NCBI RefSeq assembly: GCF_002909235.1
Contig: NZ_PHQQ01000003.1
Span: 1-64,000 of the forward strand
Length of the DNA: 64,000 nt
Direction of reading: 5' to 3'
Source of the DNA: Arenibacter catalasegens
Lineage (GTDB): Bacteria > Bacteroidota > Bacteroidia > Flavobacteriales > Flavobacteriaceae
Positions 10,025 through 18,478 of this stretch are shown piece after piece. The notes under the pieces were generated by a model that saw nothing but the letters and a program-made list of their open reading frames with translations, did not search any database and had not been told where the DNA came from. The stretch's first letter is position 1. Each line of letters begins with the position of its first letter. The position numbers and the translations under genes were made by a program.

Positions 10025-10084
10025 TCGTCCAAATAATAATTCCCTTTAAATTAAATTTGGTTGGGGCCATAATTATTTGGACGA
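10025..10084. terminator. Inverted repeat between convergent genes, possible bidirectional terminator
   Basis: Two perfect 13-bp arms (10025-10037 TCGTCCAAATAAT and 10072-10084, its complement) are separated by 34 nt and fill the gap between two convergent genes. There is no strong T tract, so termination is an inference from position and symmetry. Confidence 0.4.
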
Positions 10085-10091
10085 CCAAGCT

Positions 10092-12671
10092 CTATTTCCA
10101 TTCAAAATCGCCATTTTCAATGGACCAATCATTGCCAAAAAATCCGGCACACTTTACTGCCGATGTTCCTTGTTCCAAAACAGTGTCGTCAAAGAGCATC
10201 AAATCTGGAAAAGTAGTTCCGTTCACCAAATAATGGTTGGCATAGGCTGCTTTCATTCCAAGTAGTCCCGTAGCGGTTACAACCCCTACACTGGCAACAG
10301 TGCTATCCGCTCTAGGGACTATAAAATATAGGCCCCAATTGCTACCACTTATACTTCTACTCCCAAAATTTAATTTATTATTAAAAACTTGCACTGGGCT
10401 ATTTTTTAATAATTTATCCCAAGCGGCATTATTGCTTTTATTACCATAAACCACAACATTTCGGTTTGGATAGTCCCTGGGAGAAAAGTCGGTATCCGCA
10501 ACCAATTCAATATTGCCATTGGCCTTATACCAGAAGGTATCTGCATCAAATCGCGCCTTGTTATAGTACCAATCATTCTCAACTTGAGATCCCTTGGTAG
10601 CATATACAAATACCACATCATTTCTAAAGGCATCTTTAAACCCTCCGTTCCTATGAGGTCCTTTTTCTTCCAAAGAGGGATTGGACACCATTTTCCATTG
10701 CCCATCCATTTCTTTAAAAAATGTTTTTTCTTTGGATGAAATACTAATTTCTTTTCTGTTTAATTCAATGCTTTTGATTTCACCCGGTAATTGGGAAAAA
10801 TCTATTTCCAACAGGGACACATTTTTCGTGTCTACTTTAAAATCGGGATCCCAAGTGAAGTCAAAGGAACTAACCTCAAAAGGAACTTTTTGCTGATGTA
10901 TCGAAATAAAATGGGAAGAAGATGATACTCCAGGAGAGCCCGTACTGAACTCCAATTTTTTAATATCCTTGGCCTCAGGAATAGTTCGTTGTTTAAATAG
11001 GTTAAAAATTGGTTCCCAATCTACACTATGGTCCCCATACCAATGTGTACCTCCTGGATATTCATAATAGGTAAAATCTGGATGAAATGTTCCCAAACGC
11101 TCTCTCATATCACGGGCAATGGATGTTGGAACTACATTATCCTTTTCGCCATGTAGCACATATACTCCGTGATTTAGATAGTTCCGAATTAATTTCAAAG
11201 TCCTACTGGGCGTACCTGCTCTTTCTATAATGTTTTCCACCGCTGTAGGTACCATCTCAACTGTCATGCGTTCGAACATTTTTGGTGTAATTCCATATCG
11301 GGTTCTTTGCTCTGCCGTTAGTTCGGCCATTCTTTCGGACCGCCCACCCCTGTACAGCAACAAATCCGGATACCCGGCACAGGGCGCTATTGCCGCAAAA
11401 TGGTCGGGGTAGGTAGCACCTAGATACCATGTGCCATGCCCACCCATGGAATGTCCAGTTAGGTAAATTTTATTATTGTCCGGCTTAAAAAGCTTTTTAC
11501 TATCTGCCAACACTTCCATGGCATCCATTCGTCCCCAATCTTCCCAAGCAAAGCCGAACGGTCTCCTATTCGTTGGGGCAACTAAGTTTCCCCAATCTTT
11601 TTGCTTATAGGCATTTGCCTGATTCACTGCTTCCACAGATGCCCCATGTACCGAAAGAAAAAGTGCTGCTCCTTCAGCATTTCCGCTTTTGTCAGGGGCT
11701 ACGCTGTAATATTGTATACTGTTATCAATATCACTTATAAAAGTTCTCTTATGATGTTTAAATTTGGATTTCACATTTAAGGATAAGGTTTCATTGGAAA
11801 CCAGCTGTCCATTCTTTTGTTTCAACTGTAGATTTACCTCTACCTGTGCGGTAGTGGAATCCAAGCTTGTAGACGGGATGGAAAAAGGAGTTTTATACAC
11901 TGAAAAGGGTGGAATATCGGAAACCACGGTGGTAAGTTCCTTTTCGTTCACCTTAGCCACTATAGCATAATCCTTGATCCAATTTACAGTAGCATTTATA
12001 ACCCTAATAGCGGCCTTATAATCCTTATTTTCCTCTATTAGGATGTCCGGAACCGTTAAATCTCGAATAGTAAATTGAACCGCGGTTTTGGGCTCCAATA
12101 ATCGCGCCCTAATTCTGGGGAAACGACCTACCTTCAACACGAAAACATTAATCCCTTTTTTCAACTTTAATGGGATAAGGTTCCAACCAAAATCATAGTG
12201 ATCGCCCTCATATGGATATCCGTTAATAGATGCCAATGAATGACCCGAAGCTTCGAACAAAACCGTTTTCTCTGATCCTGAATTATAGGTGAGATATACA
12301 TAGCCAGACCTTAGATCCCTACCAGAAAAACTACTGGTACTGTCTACCTTTATTTCGGTCCATTTTAGTTCATGTCCCAAATAATCAATATCAAATACCT
12401 CCCCCTTTATAACTATCTTCTCAGGGTTCATCAAGAATTGGTCAAAAACCGGGTCTACAGGAAATGTTGATGATTCAAAACCGAAACTCGGAAGCGTTAA
12501 AGCCAAGGCTTCATTAAATACGTGTATCACTTTTCCTTCATGAATATCCTCCACCTTTTCCTTACCAAAATAGGCTACAATATTTCCGGTTCGCTGTTGA
12601 CCAATAAGGAAATATGGAACAATAAGGAGCATCACTAGAACAAAAGCGCTTTTCTTACACAAATTTATCAT
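10092..12671 (-). CDS. Prolyl-oligopeptidase-family (S9-like) exported hydrolase
   Basis: Large exported alpha/beta hydrolase (859 aa) with a signal peptide ending about residue 25 (...YFLIGQ). The central catalytic domain carries the nucleophile elbow GHSMGGHGT, VLHGEKDNVVP with the acid residue and a GGTHWYGD His, as in S9/PHB-depolymerase-like enzymes. About 330 residues of beta-rich sequence precede it, and a further 250-residue C-terminal region of unknown role follows. Peptidase versus esterase activity cannot be told from the sequence. It is monocistronic and convergent with the S10 peptidase. Confidence 0.8.
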   Translation of the reverse strand: MINLCKKSAFVLVMLLIVPYFLIGQQRTGNIVAYFGKEKVEDIHEGKVIHVFNEALALTLPSFGFESSTFPVDPVFDQFLMNPEKIVIKGEVFDIDYLGHELKWTEIKVDSTSSFSGRDLRSGYVYLTYNSGSEKTVLFEASGHSLASINGYPYEGDHYDFGWNLIPLKLKKGINVFVLKVGRFPRIRARLLEPKTAVQFTIRDLTVPDILIEENKDYKAAIRVINATVNWIKDYAIVAKVNEKELTTVVSDIPPFSVYKTPFSIPSTSLDSTTAQVEVNLQLKQKNGQLVSNETLSLNVKSKFKHHKRTFISDIDNSIQYYSVAPDKSGNAEGAALFLSVHGASVEAVNQANAYKQKDWGNLVAPTNRRPFGFAWEDWGRMDAMEVLADSKKLFKPDNNKIYLTGHSMGGHGTWYLGATYPDHFAAIAPCAGYPDLLLYRGGRSERMAELTAEQRTRYGITPKMFERMTVEMVPTAVENIIERAGTPSRTLKLIRNYLNHGVYVLHGEKDNVVPTSIARDMRERLGTFHPDFTYYEYPGGTHWYGDHSVDWEPIFNLFKQRTIPEAKDIKKLEFSTGSPGVSSSSHFISIHQQKVPFEVSSFDFTWDPDFKVDTKNVSLLEIDFSQLPGEIKSIELNRKEISISSKEKTFFKEMDGQWKMVSNPSLEEKGPHRNGGFKDAFRNDVVFVYATKGSQVENDWYYNKARFDADTFWYKANGNIELVADTDFSPRDYPNRNVVVYGNKSNNAAWDKLLKNSPVQVFNNKLNFGSRSISGSNWGLYFIVPRADSTVASVGVVTATGLLGMKAAYANHYLVNGTTFPDLMLFDDTVLEQGTSAVKCAGFFGNDWSIENGDFEWK

Positions 12672-12834
12672 GACAATAATTGATTATGGAATTAAAATAT
12701 TAATTTCTATAATAAGTTTTCCCCAACACAACTATTTAGACCAACAACAAGCTACTGAAGCTAAATGATGAATTATTTTTAAATCAAGACTGTTTGATTC
12801 TTAAATAAGGACCAAAAATATTGGGCAAAAAAAA

Positions 12835-12852
12835 ACCTTCGTAAACGAAGGT
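12835..12852 (-). terminator. Intrinsic terminator of the ruvX-def-DUF5606 operon
   Basis: A 7-bp stem (ACCTTCG/CGAAGGT) with a 4-nt loop lies just downstream of the DUF5606 gene. On the minus strand it is followed by a run of nine T residues. Confidence 0.85.
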
Positions 12853-12876
12853 GATTTTTTTGTTATGTATTAGAGT

Positions 12877-13305
12877 TTATTCCTTTTCCTTGGAAACTTC
12901 TTCGGTTTCTTCAACATCGGCATACTCTGTAATACCGTGTTCATGTAGTAAATTATACCATTGAACGATCTTTTTTATATCACTGGCATAAACCCTATCC
13001 TCATCATAATTTGGTAGCACCTCAAACAAGTATTCTTCCAATTTTATTTTATCATCCTTATGACTAACGGCAGTTTTTCCGCCCTCTTCCTTTTCCTTAA
13101 TCTTTTCGAACACCACTCTCAAAGGCACTTCTTCTTCCAAGGTATAGATGGCTATCTCAGATAAGACACTAACATTGTTCTTAAAACTAACGGTAATTTT
13201 TTTACCATCCAACAGTGATTCGGCCACAAAACCCGAACGCGTCTGCGTCAATAGTTTAAAAAGACCTGGTTTACCTGCAATTGATAATATTTTATTTAAA
13301 CTCAT
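12877..13305 (-). CDS. DUF5606 domain-containing protein
   Basis: Cytoplasmic protein of 142 aa. The N-terminal region (LNKILSIAGKPGLFKLLTQT) is the hallmark of DUF5606, a family essentially confined to Bacteroidota. It starts with a small beta-rich segment of about 60 residues, then has a helical, very acidic C-terminus ending in Glu/Lys repeats. Function is unknown. It is the last gene of a ruvX-def-DUF5606 group (57 nt after def), an arrangement I recall from other flavobacteria. Confidence 0.85.
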   Translation of the reverse strand: MSLNKILSIAGKPGLFKLLTQTRSGFVAESLLDGKKITVSFKNNVSVLSEIAIYTLEEEVPLRVVFEKIKEKEEGGKTAVSHKDDKIKLEEYLFEVLPNYDEDRVYASDIKKIVQWYNLLHEHGITEYADVEETEEVSKEKE

Positions 13306-13362
13306 CTGTTATTTTAATTTCAGCGGCAAATATGCCACTTTTTGTTTATAAAAGAAATTGTT

Positions 13363-13953
13363 TTAACGTGCTTTTTTCATGTTGGGAAAACGCATTCTAT
13401 ATTCCACTTTTATTTTTCCCTTGGAAATATTCGATAACCTGCCCTTTAATAACCGCTTTTTTAGGGAGGACAATTTATCGGTAAACAAGATGCCTTCTAT
13501 GTGGTCGTATTCATGTTGAATTACCCTTGCTAAAAGCCCATCAAAAGTTTCCTTATAGGATTTGAAATGTTCATCCATATAGGAAATAGTTATGGTATCT
13601 TTTCTGGAGACATCTTCTCTTACATCGGGAATACTAAGACATCCTTCGTTAAAAGCCCATTCCGTTCCTGTCTCTTCCTCTATCTGGGCGTTGATAAAAA
13701 CTTTCTTAAACCCTTTAAGCGCGTCTTGTTCTTCCTCGGTAAGGTCTTCATCATCTGAAAATGGCGTGGTATCCACCAAAAACAATCTAATAGGAAGTCC
13801 TATCTGGGGAGCAGCCAAACCCACCCCACTGGCATTATACATAGTGTCCCACATGCTGGACAACAACTCACCAAATTTCGGATAATCCTTATCTATATTT
13901 ACGGCTACTTTCCTGAGTACCGGATCTCCATATGCAACTATAGGTAATATCAT
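13363..13953 (-). CDS. def: Peptide deformylase
   Basis: Removes the formyl group from the N-terminal Met of new proteins. All three metalloenzyme motifs are intact: G43VGLAAPQ, E103GCLS with the metal-binding Cys105, and H147EYDH with two metal His and the catalytic Glu. Length (196 aa) suits a Bacteroidota enzyme, with an acidic insert at about 66-80. It begins 4 nt after ruvX, so the two are very probably translated from one transcript. Confidence 0.97.
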   Translation of the reverse strand: MILPIVAYGDPVLRKVAVNIDKDYPKFGELLSSMWDTMYNASGVGLAAPQIGLPIRLFLVDTTPFSDDEDLTEEEQDALKGFKKVFINAQIEEETGTEWAFNEGCLSIPDVREDVSRKDTITISYMDEHFKSYKETFDGLLARVIQHEYDHIEGILFTDKLSSLKKRLLKGRLSNISKGKIKVEYRMRFPNMKKAR

Positions 13954-13957
13954 ACTA

Positions 13958-14368
13958 TTATTTTCTATTTAAATATGCCTGAAGGATTATTGTGGCACTA
14001 ATTTCATCAACTAGGGCCTTATCCCTTCTTTGTTTTTTATTAAGGCCACTATCTATCATGGTCTGAAATGCCATTTTAGAAGTAAAACGCTCATCCTGTC
14101 GCTCTACTGGTATCTTTGGAAAAACACCTTCTAAGGTTCTCAAAAAAGGCTTAATTAATTCTTCTGATTCCGAAGGGAGATTGTTCATTTGCTTTGGCTC
14201 GCCTATAACAAACATCTCAACATTCTCGTCATTGACATACTTCCTTAGGAAATTCAAAAGTTGCTTTGTATTAACAGTGGTTAGGCCGGAGGCTATTAAT
14301 TGCAACTCATCCGTTACAGCTATTCCCGTTCTTACCTTCCCATAATCCAATGCTAAAATCCTTCCCAC
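13958..14368 (-). CDS. ruvX: RuvX/YqgF-family resolvase, 16S pre-rRNA nuclease-like
   Basis: RNase H-fold nuclease of the YqgF/RuvX family, implicated in pre-16S rRNA processing and annotated as a putative Holliday junction resolvase. The N-terminal G-R-I-L-A-L-D-Y-G-K block holds the first catalytic Asp; FVIGEP, RFTSKMA and a C-terminal ALVDEISATI Asp follow. I chose a GTG start at 14368 (136 aa) because it begins exactly at the conserved block; a TTG five codons upstream is the alternative. It is the first gene of the operon with def and DUF5606. Confidence 0.88.
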   Translation of the reverse strand: MGRILALDYGKVRTGIAVTDELQLIASGLTTVNTKQLLNFLRKYVNDENVEMFVIGEPKQMNNLPSESEELIKPFLRTLEGVFPKIPVERQDERFTSKMAFQTMIDSGLNKKQRRDKALVDEISATIILQAYLNRK

Positions 14369-14441
14369 ATAAATTTTTTGCAAAAATAAGAGATAAATTG
14401 TTATATGTGCAAAAACAAAAGGTTAATTACCTACTAGCACT

Positions 14442-14449
14442 TATATTTG
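14442..14449 (+). promoter_or_regulatory. Candidate -7 element for dapD
   Basis: TATATTTG matches the Bacteroidota TAnnTTTG element and lies 21 nt before the dapD ATG. No convincing -33 TTG is seen at the expected distance. Confidence 0.4.
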
Positions 14450-14470
14450 CTAAAATTTGAATTATTAAAG

Positions 14471-15286
14471 ATGAAAGAACTAAGAAAAACAATAGAAACC
14501 GCTTGGGAAAATCGTGAACTACTAAAAGAAATCCCAACCCAAAATGCAATTCGTGAAGTCATAGATCTTTTGGATAACGGAAAATTGCGCTGTGCAGAAC
14601 CTACCACTGACGGTTGGCAGATAAATGAATGGGTAAAAAAAGCGGTAGTACTATATTTTCCAATTCAAAAAATGGAAACCCTTGAAGCAGGGATCTTTGA
14701 ATACCACGATAAAATGCCCTTAAAAAGAGGTTATGCTGAAAAAGGCATACGCGTTGTTCCCAATGCAGTTGCTAGGCATGGAGCCTATATTTCCGCAGGT
14801 ACTATTTTGATGCCAAGTTATGTAAATATAGGGGCATATGTAGACGAAGGGACAATGGTAGATACATGGGCAACTGTTGGTAGTTGTGCCCAAATTGGAA
14901 AAAATGTTCATCTTAGTGGTGGTGTTGGAATAGGAGGAGTATTAGAACCATTACAAGCGGCTCCAGTAATTATAGAGGACAATGCCTTTATAGGTTCAAG
15001 ATGTATTGTTGTTGAAGGTGTTCGCGTAGAAAAAGAGGCCGTTTTGGGTGCCAATGTGGTACTAACAGCCTCAACAAAAATTATAGATGTTACTGGAGAC
15101 AAACCGGTAGAAAGAAAAGGTTTAGTACCTGCCAGATCGGTTGTTATTCCTGGTAGTTATACCAAAAAATTTCCAGCCGGAGAATTTCAAGTACCCTGCG
15201 CCTTGATTATTGGTACCAGAAAAGAAAGCACCAATAAAAAAACTTCCCTTAATGATGCCTTAAGGGAATATGATGTTGCTGTTTAA
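14471..15286 (+). CDS. dapD: Tetrahydrodipicolinate N-succinyltransferase
   Basis: Left-handed beta-helix acyltransferase (271 aa) that succinylates tetrahydrodipicolinate in the lysine/diaminopimelate pathway. Hexapeptide-repeat sequence runs through the middle (PNAVARHGAYISAG, MPSYVNIGAYVDEG, VGSCAQIGKNVHLSGGVGIGG). The start at 14471 (MKELRKTIETAWENR) fits the family; the upstream TTG-type extension does not. lysA, the last enzyme of the same pathway, lies about 20 kb away at 35209. The gene is divergent from ruvX. Confidence 0.96.
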   Translation: MKELRKTIETAWENRELLKEIPTQNAIREVIDLLDNGKLRCAEPTTDGWQINEWVKKAVVLYFPIQKMETLEAGIFEYHDKMPLKRGYAEKGIRVVPNAVARHGAYISAGTILMPSYVNIGAYVDEGTMVDTWATVGSCAQIGKNVHLSGGVGIGGVLEPLQAAPVIIEDNAFIGSRCIVVEGVRVEKEAVLGANVVLTASTKIIDVTGDKPVERKGLVPARSVVIPGSYTKKFPAGEFQVPCALIIGTRKESTNKKTSLNDALREYDVAV

Positions 15287-15296
15287 TATATAAAAA

Positions 15297-15677
15297 ATGA
15301 AATCGATTCTTGTAGACGCTTGGAATACATTTGTTACTGAAAATGGAATGAATCACGATTTGAAAAAATTATTGGACTCTTTTCCAAATCATAAAATAAT
15401 TTTAACAAATGCCAACCAACAAGAATGTATTACCTATGGAATTGTCAATATGCCTTATGAGGTTTTTAGTTTGGAACATAATCCCAACAAAACCGATAAG
15501 GCATATTACCTTAAAATGTTGAAATATTACAATTTAGAGTCAGGTGATGTTGTATATTTTGAACATAACATAGAGGCCGTAAATTCTGCAATTTCTGTAG
15601 GCATAAAAACATATCATTATAAAAAAGAGGACGATCTCACCGAATTGCGGTCATTTCTCAAAAATAATTTAGAATAA
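15297..15677 (+). CDS. HAD-superfamily-like small protein, motif-poor
   Basis: Cytoplasmic 126-aa protein resembling a compact HAD phosphatase. D7 in VDAWNTF occupies the nucleophile position but the second Asp of DxD is replaced (D-A-W). LTNANQQE looks like motif II, and the usual motif III Asp pair is replaced by the FEHNIEAV segment. It could therefore be a non-catalytic HAD relative. It sits 10 nt after dapD and 8 nt before licD, so it is co-transcribed with a glycan-modification gene. Confidence 0.55.
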   Translation: MKSILVDAWNTFVTENGMNHDLKKLLDSFPNHKIILTNANQQECITYGIVNMPYEVFSLEHNPNKTDKAYYLKMLKYYNLESGDVVYFEHNIEAVNSAISVGIKTYHYKKEDDLTELRSFLKNNLE

Positions 15678-15685
15678 CTCCCATC

Positions 15686-16270
15686 ATGGCCTATAACATA
15701 ACACTTGAAGGAATTAATAAAGTTATAGCCGAAAGAATGCTCCAAAGTGTAGCCACCATCTTTAACAATTGTAATATTGATTATTGGATTGAAGGAGGCA
15801 CTTTATTGGGGATAAGACGGGAGAACCGACTTTTACCTTGGGATAATGATATTGATGTCTCCATAAATCATGATCAGATAGAAAAGCTGGACGATTTTTA
15901 TTCCGAATTAAAGAACGCGGGTTATAGAGTAAGGACTAGACACTTTGAAAGTGGTAATGAGTTCTTTAAAAAGGGTGCTATTAGAATGATAAAAATAAGG
16001 GAAAAGCGCTTTTTTGGACTATTGAAAGGGGCGGTTTGTTTGGATGTTTTTATAAAATATTCTTTAGACGGGAATAGCTACTGGCAAATTGACAATAAAA
16101 CAAAATTTGTACCTAGCAAGTTCTACCAATCTTTTGGGAACCTAGCGTTTAAAGGTTTTGTTTACAAAATTCCAGCGCTAACAGATGAGTATCTTACCTA
16201 TAGGTATGGGGATTGGCAAACAGCGGTGAAGGATTGGGATACTTCTAAGGATGATAATGCGATAGCCTAA
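15686..16270 (+). CDS. LicD-family phosphotransferase
   Basis: LicD/fukutin-like nucleotidyltransferase-fold enzyme (194 aa). LicD proteins transfer phosphocholine, or related alcohol phosphates, from a CDP carrier to sugars. The diagnostic EGGTLLGIRR (residues 36-45) and the acidic metal site D53NDID57 are intact, and a YRYGDWQTA motif is near the C-terminus. No signal peptide or membrane helix is seen, so it would act on the cytoplasmic face. It overlaps by 4 nt, convergently, with the TagD-like gene. The transferred group is unknown. Confidence 0.85.
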   Translation: MAYNITLEGINKVIAERMLQSVATIFNNCNIDYWIEGGTLLGIRRENRLLPWDNDIDVSINHDQIEKLDDFYSELKNAGYRVRTRHFESGNEFFKKGAIRMIKIREKRFFGLLKGAVCLDVFIKYSLDGNSYWQIDNKTKFVPSKFYQSFGNLAFKGFVYKIPALTDEYLTYRYGDWQTAVKDWDTSKDDNAIA

Positions 16271-16905
16271 GACACTACCTCTTGCAACTGCAATGTTTCT
16301 TTTAAAATAGTACTGCTAACACTGGCCGTATAAGTCACATATTCCACAGGACAAGTGGTTTTTGGAAACTTACCTTTCCAATCGTCTCCCACGGAAATGG
16401 CGTCTATGTCGTATTCATCCACTATTCGCTGTTTGTTTTTATCGGTTTGGGGAATAACTTCATCAACATAACTAATGGCCCTAACTAATTTCACCCTTTC
16501 CGCGAATGGAATAACTGGTAACCTGCCTTTTTCCCTTTCAATAAGTTCATCAGTTGAAACTCCCACAATTAAATGACCGCACATTTCTTTGGACTTTTTT
16601 AGTATATTCAGATGTCCATAATGAAATATATCAAAACAACCCGAGGTATACATCTTTTTATACTTTTTGGTTCTTTTGCTATGCTTTACTTTTATACCTA
16701 GCGTATTTCCTTTTTTTAGTTTAATGACATAATCTTTATTGTCAAAAAAAACACTGATATTTTTAACGATCTCCAGCATCTCCACCAGGGCATCATCAAA
16801 ATCAGATTTACAGCTTATGGATAACCTTACTTTTTCATTGGGATCAACGTTAAATTTCCATTTTGCATATTTTGAAGATAGAATGTCTAGGTATGCTTCG
16901 GTCAT
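16267..16905 (-). CDS. TagD-like cytidylyltransferase with N-terminal extension
   Basis: Cytidylyltransferase (212 aa) related to glycerol-3-phosphate or phosphoethanolamine cytidylyltransferases, which make CDP-alcohols. The catalytic domain starts near residue 86: YTSGCFDIFHYGH with H95-Y-G-H98, IVGVSTDE, and the late S-V-S-S-T motif (about 194-199) matching the nucleotide-binding R/T-x-x-x-S-T-T block. About 84 residues precede it and match nothing I recognise. It is transcribed toward licD, and its product could feed LicD or the TagF-like enzyme nearby. Confidence 0.8.
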   Translation of the reverse strand: MTEAYLDILSSKYAKWKFNVDPNEKVRLSISCKSDFDDALVEMLEIVKNISVFFDNKDYVIKLKKGNTLGIKVKHSKRTKKYKKMYTSGCFDIFHYGHLNILKKSKEMCGHLIVGVSTDELIEREKGRLPVIPFAERVKLVRAISYVDEVIPQTDKNKQRIVDEYDIDAISVGDDWKGKFPKTTCPVEYVTYTASVSSTILKETLQLQEVVS

Positions 16906-17239
16906 AATGTTTTAAATCAGGGGATTAGTCTAAAACCAGCAAAGATACTAAAACGCTTGGATGCCAGAATTTATTATAAAAAAATAATTCAACTGGTATA
17001 AAATCACCCAAAAACTAAGGAAACCTTAAAAAACACCGTTTTAATTAGTCATACCATCACTTGATAAGGAACTATTAATTCAAAACACAATTCATGGCTC
17101 ATTAAAAACCTTTCCTAATATTGAGATACTTTAATTGTATATTTTTTGTTATATAATGGCAAGCGGGTGTAAATTCCTACAATGATGACGCAACTATTTC
17201 TATTAATCCTATCTAATAAGTGGTAAAAAAACAGATTAC
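16906..17239. other. Divergent intergenic region, 334 bp
   Basis: AT-rich gap between the TagD-like gene (minus) and the GT2 gene (plus). It must hold both promoters. I see no strong hairpin, no convincing small ORF and no clear TAnnTTTG with a matching -33 element. Confidence 0.6.
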
Positions 17240-18040
17240 ATGCTAGATCAAAGAGAAAAAATATCTGCCTTAATCATCACTTATAATGAATTGGGATATA
17301 TTGAAAAATGTATTGACTCCATTGAATTTGTGGATGAAATTATAGTTGTTGACTCGTATAGCACGGATGGTACTTACCAATATCTGAACAATCATCCCAA
17401 GGTAAAAGTTATTCAACATGAATTTGAAAATTATACGGCACAAAAATCCTTTGCACTAAAACAAGCTACGTATGATTGGGTCCTATTCTTGGATGCCGAT
17501 GAAGTGGTTACCGATAAATTAAAAAAAGAGATCAAGTGTAAAGCAAGGAAAGAATCTGAGCATTGTGCCTACTGGTTTTACAGGAAATTTATGTTTCAAA
17601 GCAGTCCTCTTAGATTTAGTGGTTGGCAAACGGATAAAAATTATCGCCTTTTTAGAAAAAGTAAAGCACAATTTGCCAAGGAGAAAATAGTACATGAAAC
17701 CCTTATAGTCAGCGGTTCCTCCGGAATATTAAAACATAAACTAGTGCACTTTTGTTACAAGAACTATGAGGATTATAAATATAAAATGCTAAAATACGGC
17801 CGTTTAAAGGCCAAGGAAGCTCATAAAAAAGAACAAAAATTCAACTATCTTCTTTTAATTATTAAGCCTTTTTGGAAATTTTTCAATCATTATATTATTA
17901 GGTTGGGAATATTAGATGGCAAGAAAGGAATTACCATATGCTATTTAAATGCCTTGGGCGATTTTGAAAGGTACAAGGAGCTTCAACGTTTGGGTAAGAA
18001 GGAGAAATTAGCTTATTTTTTGGTCGAATCAAAGTTGTAA
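17240..18040 (+). CDS. GT2 glycosyltransferase (WaaE/KdtX-like)
   Basis: GT-A fold, family 2 glycosyltransferase (266 aa) of the LPS core type. Nucleotide-binding strand SALIITYNE (residues 9-17), VVDSYSTDGT (37-46) and the DxD motif D85-A-D87 are all present, followed by the SGWQTDKNYRLF and HETL segments typical of WaaE-like enzymes. No membrane helix is seen. It is strikingly similar along its whole length to the C-terminal domain of the fusion protein at 19162, pointing to local duplication. Donor and acceptor are unknown. Confidence 0.85.
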   Translation: MLDQREKISALIITYNELGYIEKCIDSIEFVDEIIVVDSYSTDGTYQYLNNHPKVKVIQHEFENYTAQKSFALKQATYDWVLFLDADEVVTDKLKKEIKCKARKESEHCAYWFYRKFMFQSSPLRFSGWQTDKNYRLFRKSKAQFAKEKIVHETLIVSGSSGILKHKLVHFCYKNYEDYKYKMLKYGRLKAKEAHKKEQKFNYLLLIIKPFWKFFNHYIIRLGILDGKKGITICYLNALGDFERYKELQRLGKKEKLAYFLVESKL

Positions 18041-18478
18041 TCGATTTGCTACCACAAAATATGGCGTTGTACTAATACCCCTATTTACTACCTCATTATT
18101 GTTCCAAATAACGGCTGTTAAAGGCTTATTCAATATTTTAGATTTTTGAAAACCTTCATCCCCTTTTCGTACGCTATCCACACCTTGGCCAATTCTATCA
18201 ACTCCTTGGCTAACTGTTAACCACCATCACCACCTATTATACTTAGGTACTCACAGCTACGTTATTGCGCTATTCGACGTACCGTTATCCAACAATCTTG
18301 GGGATAATAAGTACAGGTAATTAAAAGGTATTGATAGTGCACAGTTCCTCTCCTTAAAAAATTATAACCCATTATTTATATATCTTTGCCCCCTCCCTTA
18401 TCTTTGCATGAGGTTATGTTTAAAAAAATATAGGACCGGTCTTGTTCTGGATTAGTCATTAAATAAATAATAAAACTC
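18041..18478. other. Intergenic region, 438 bp, with two TATCTTTG elements
   Basis: No ORF or RNA gene could be supported. TATCTTTG occurs at 18381-18388 and 18399-18406, both matching TAnnTTTG, 70-100 nt before the LicC-like gene. They are the likely promoter region of the LicC-like/fusion operon, although no -33 TTG sits at the normal distance. Confidence 0.45.
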
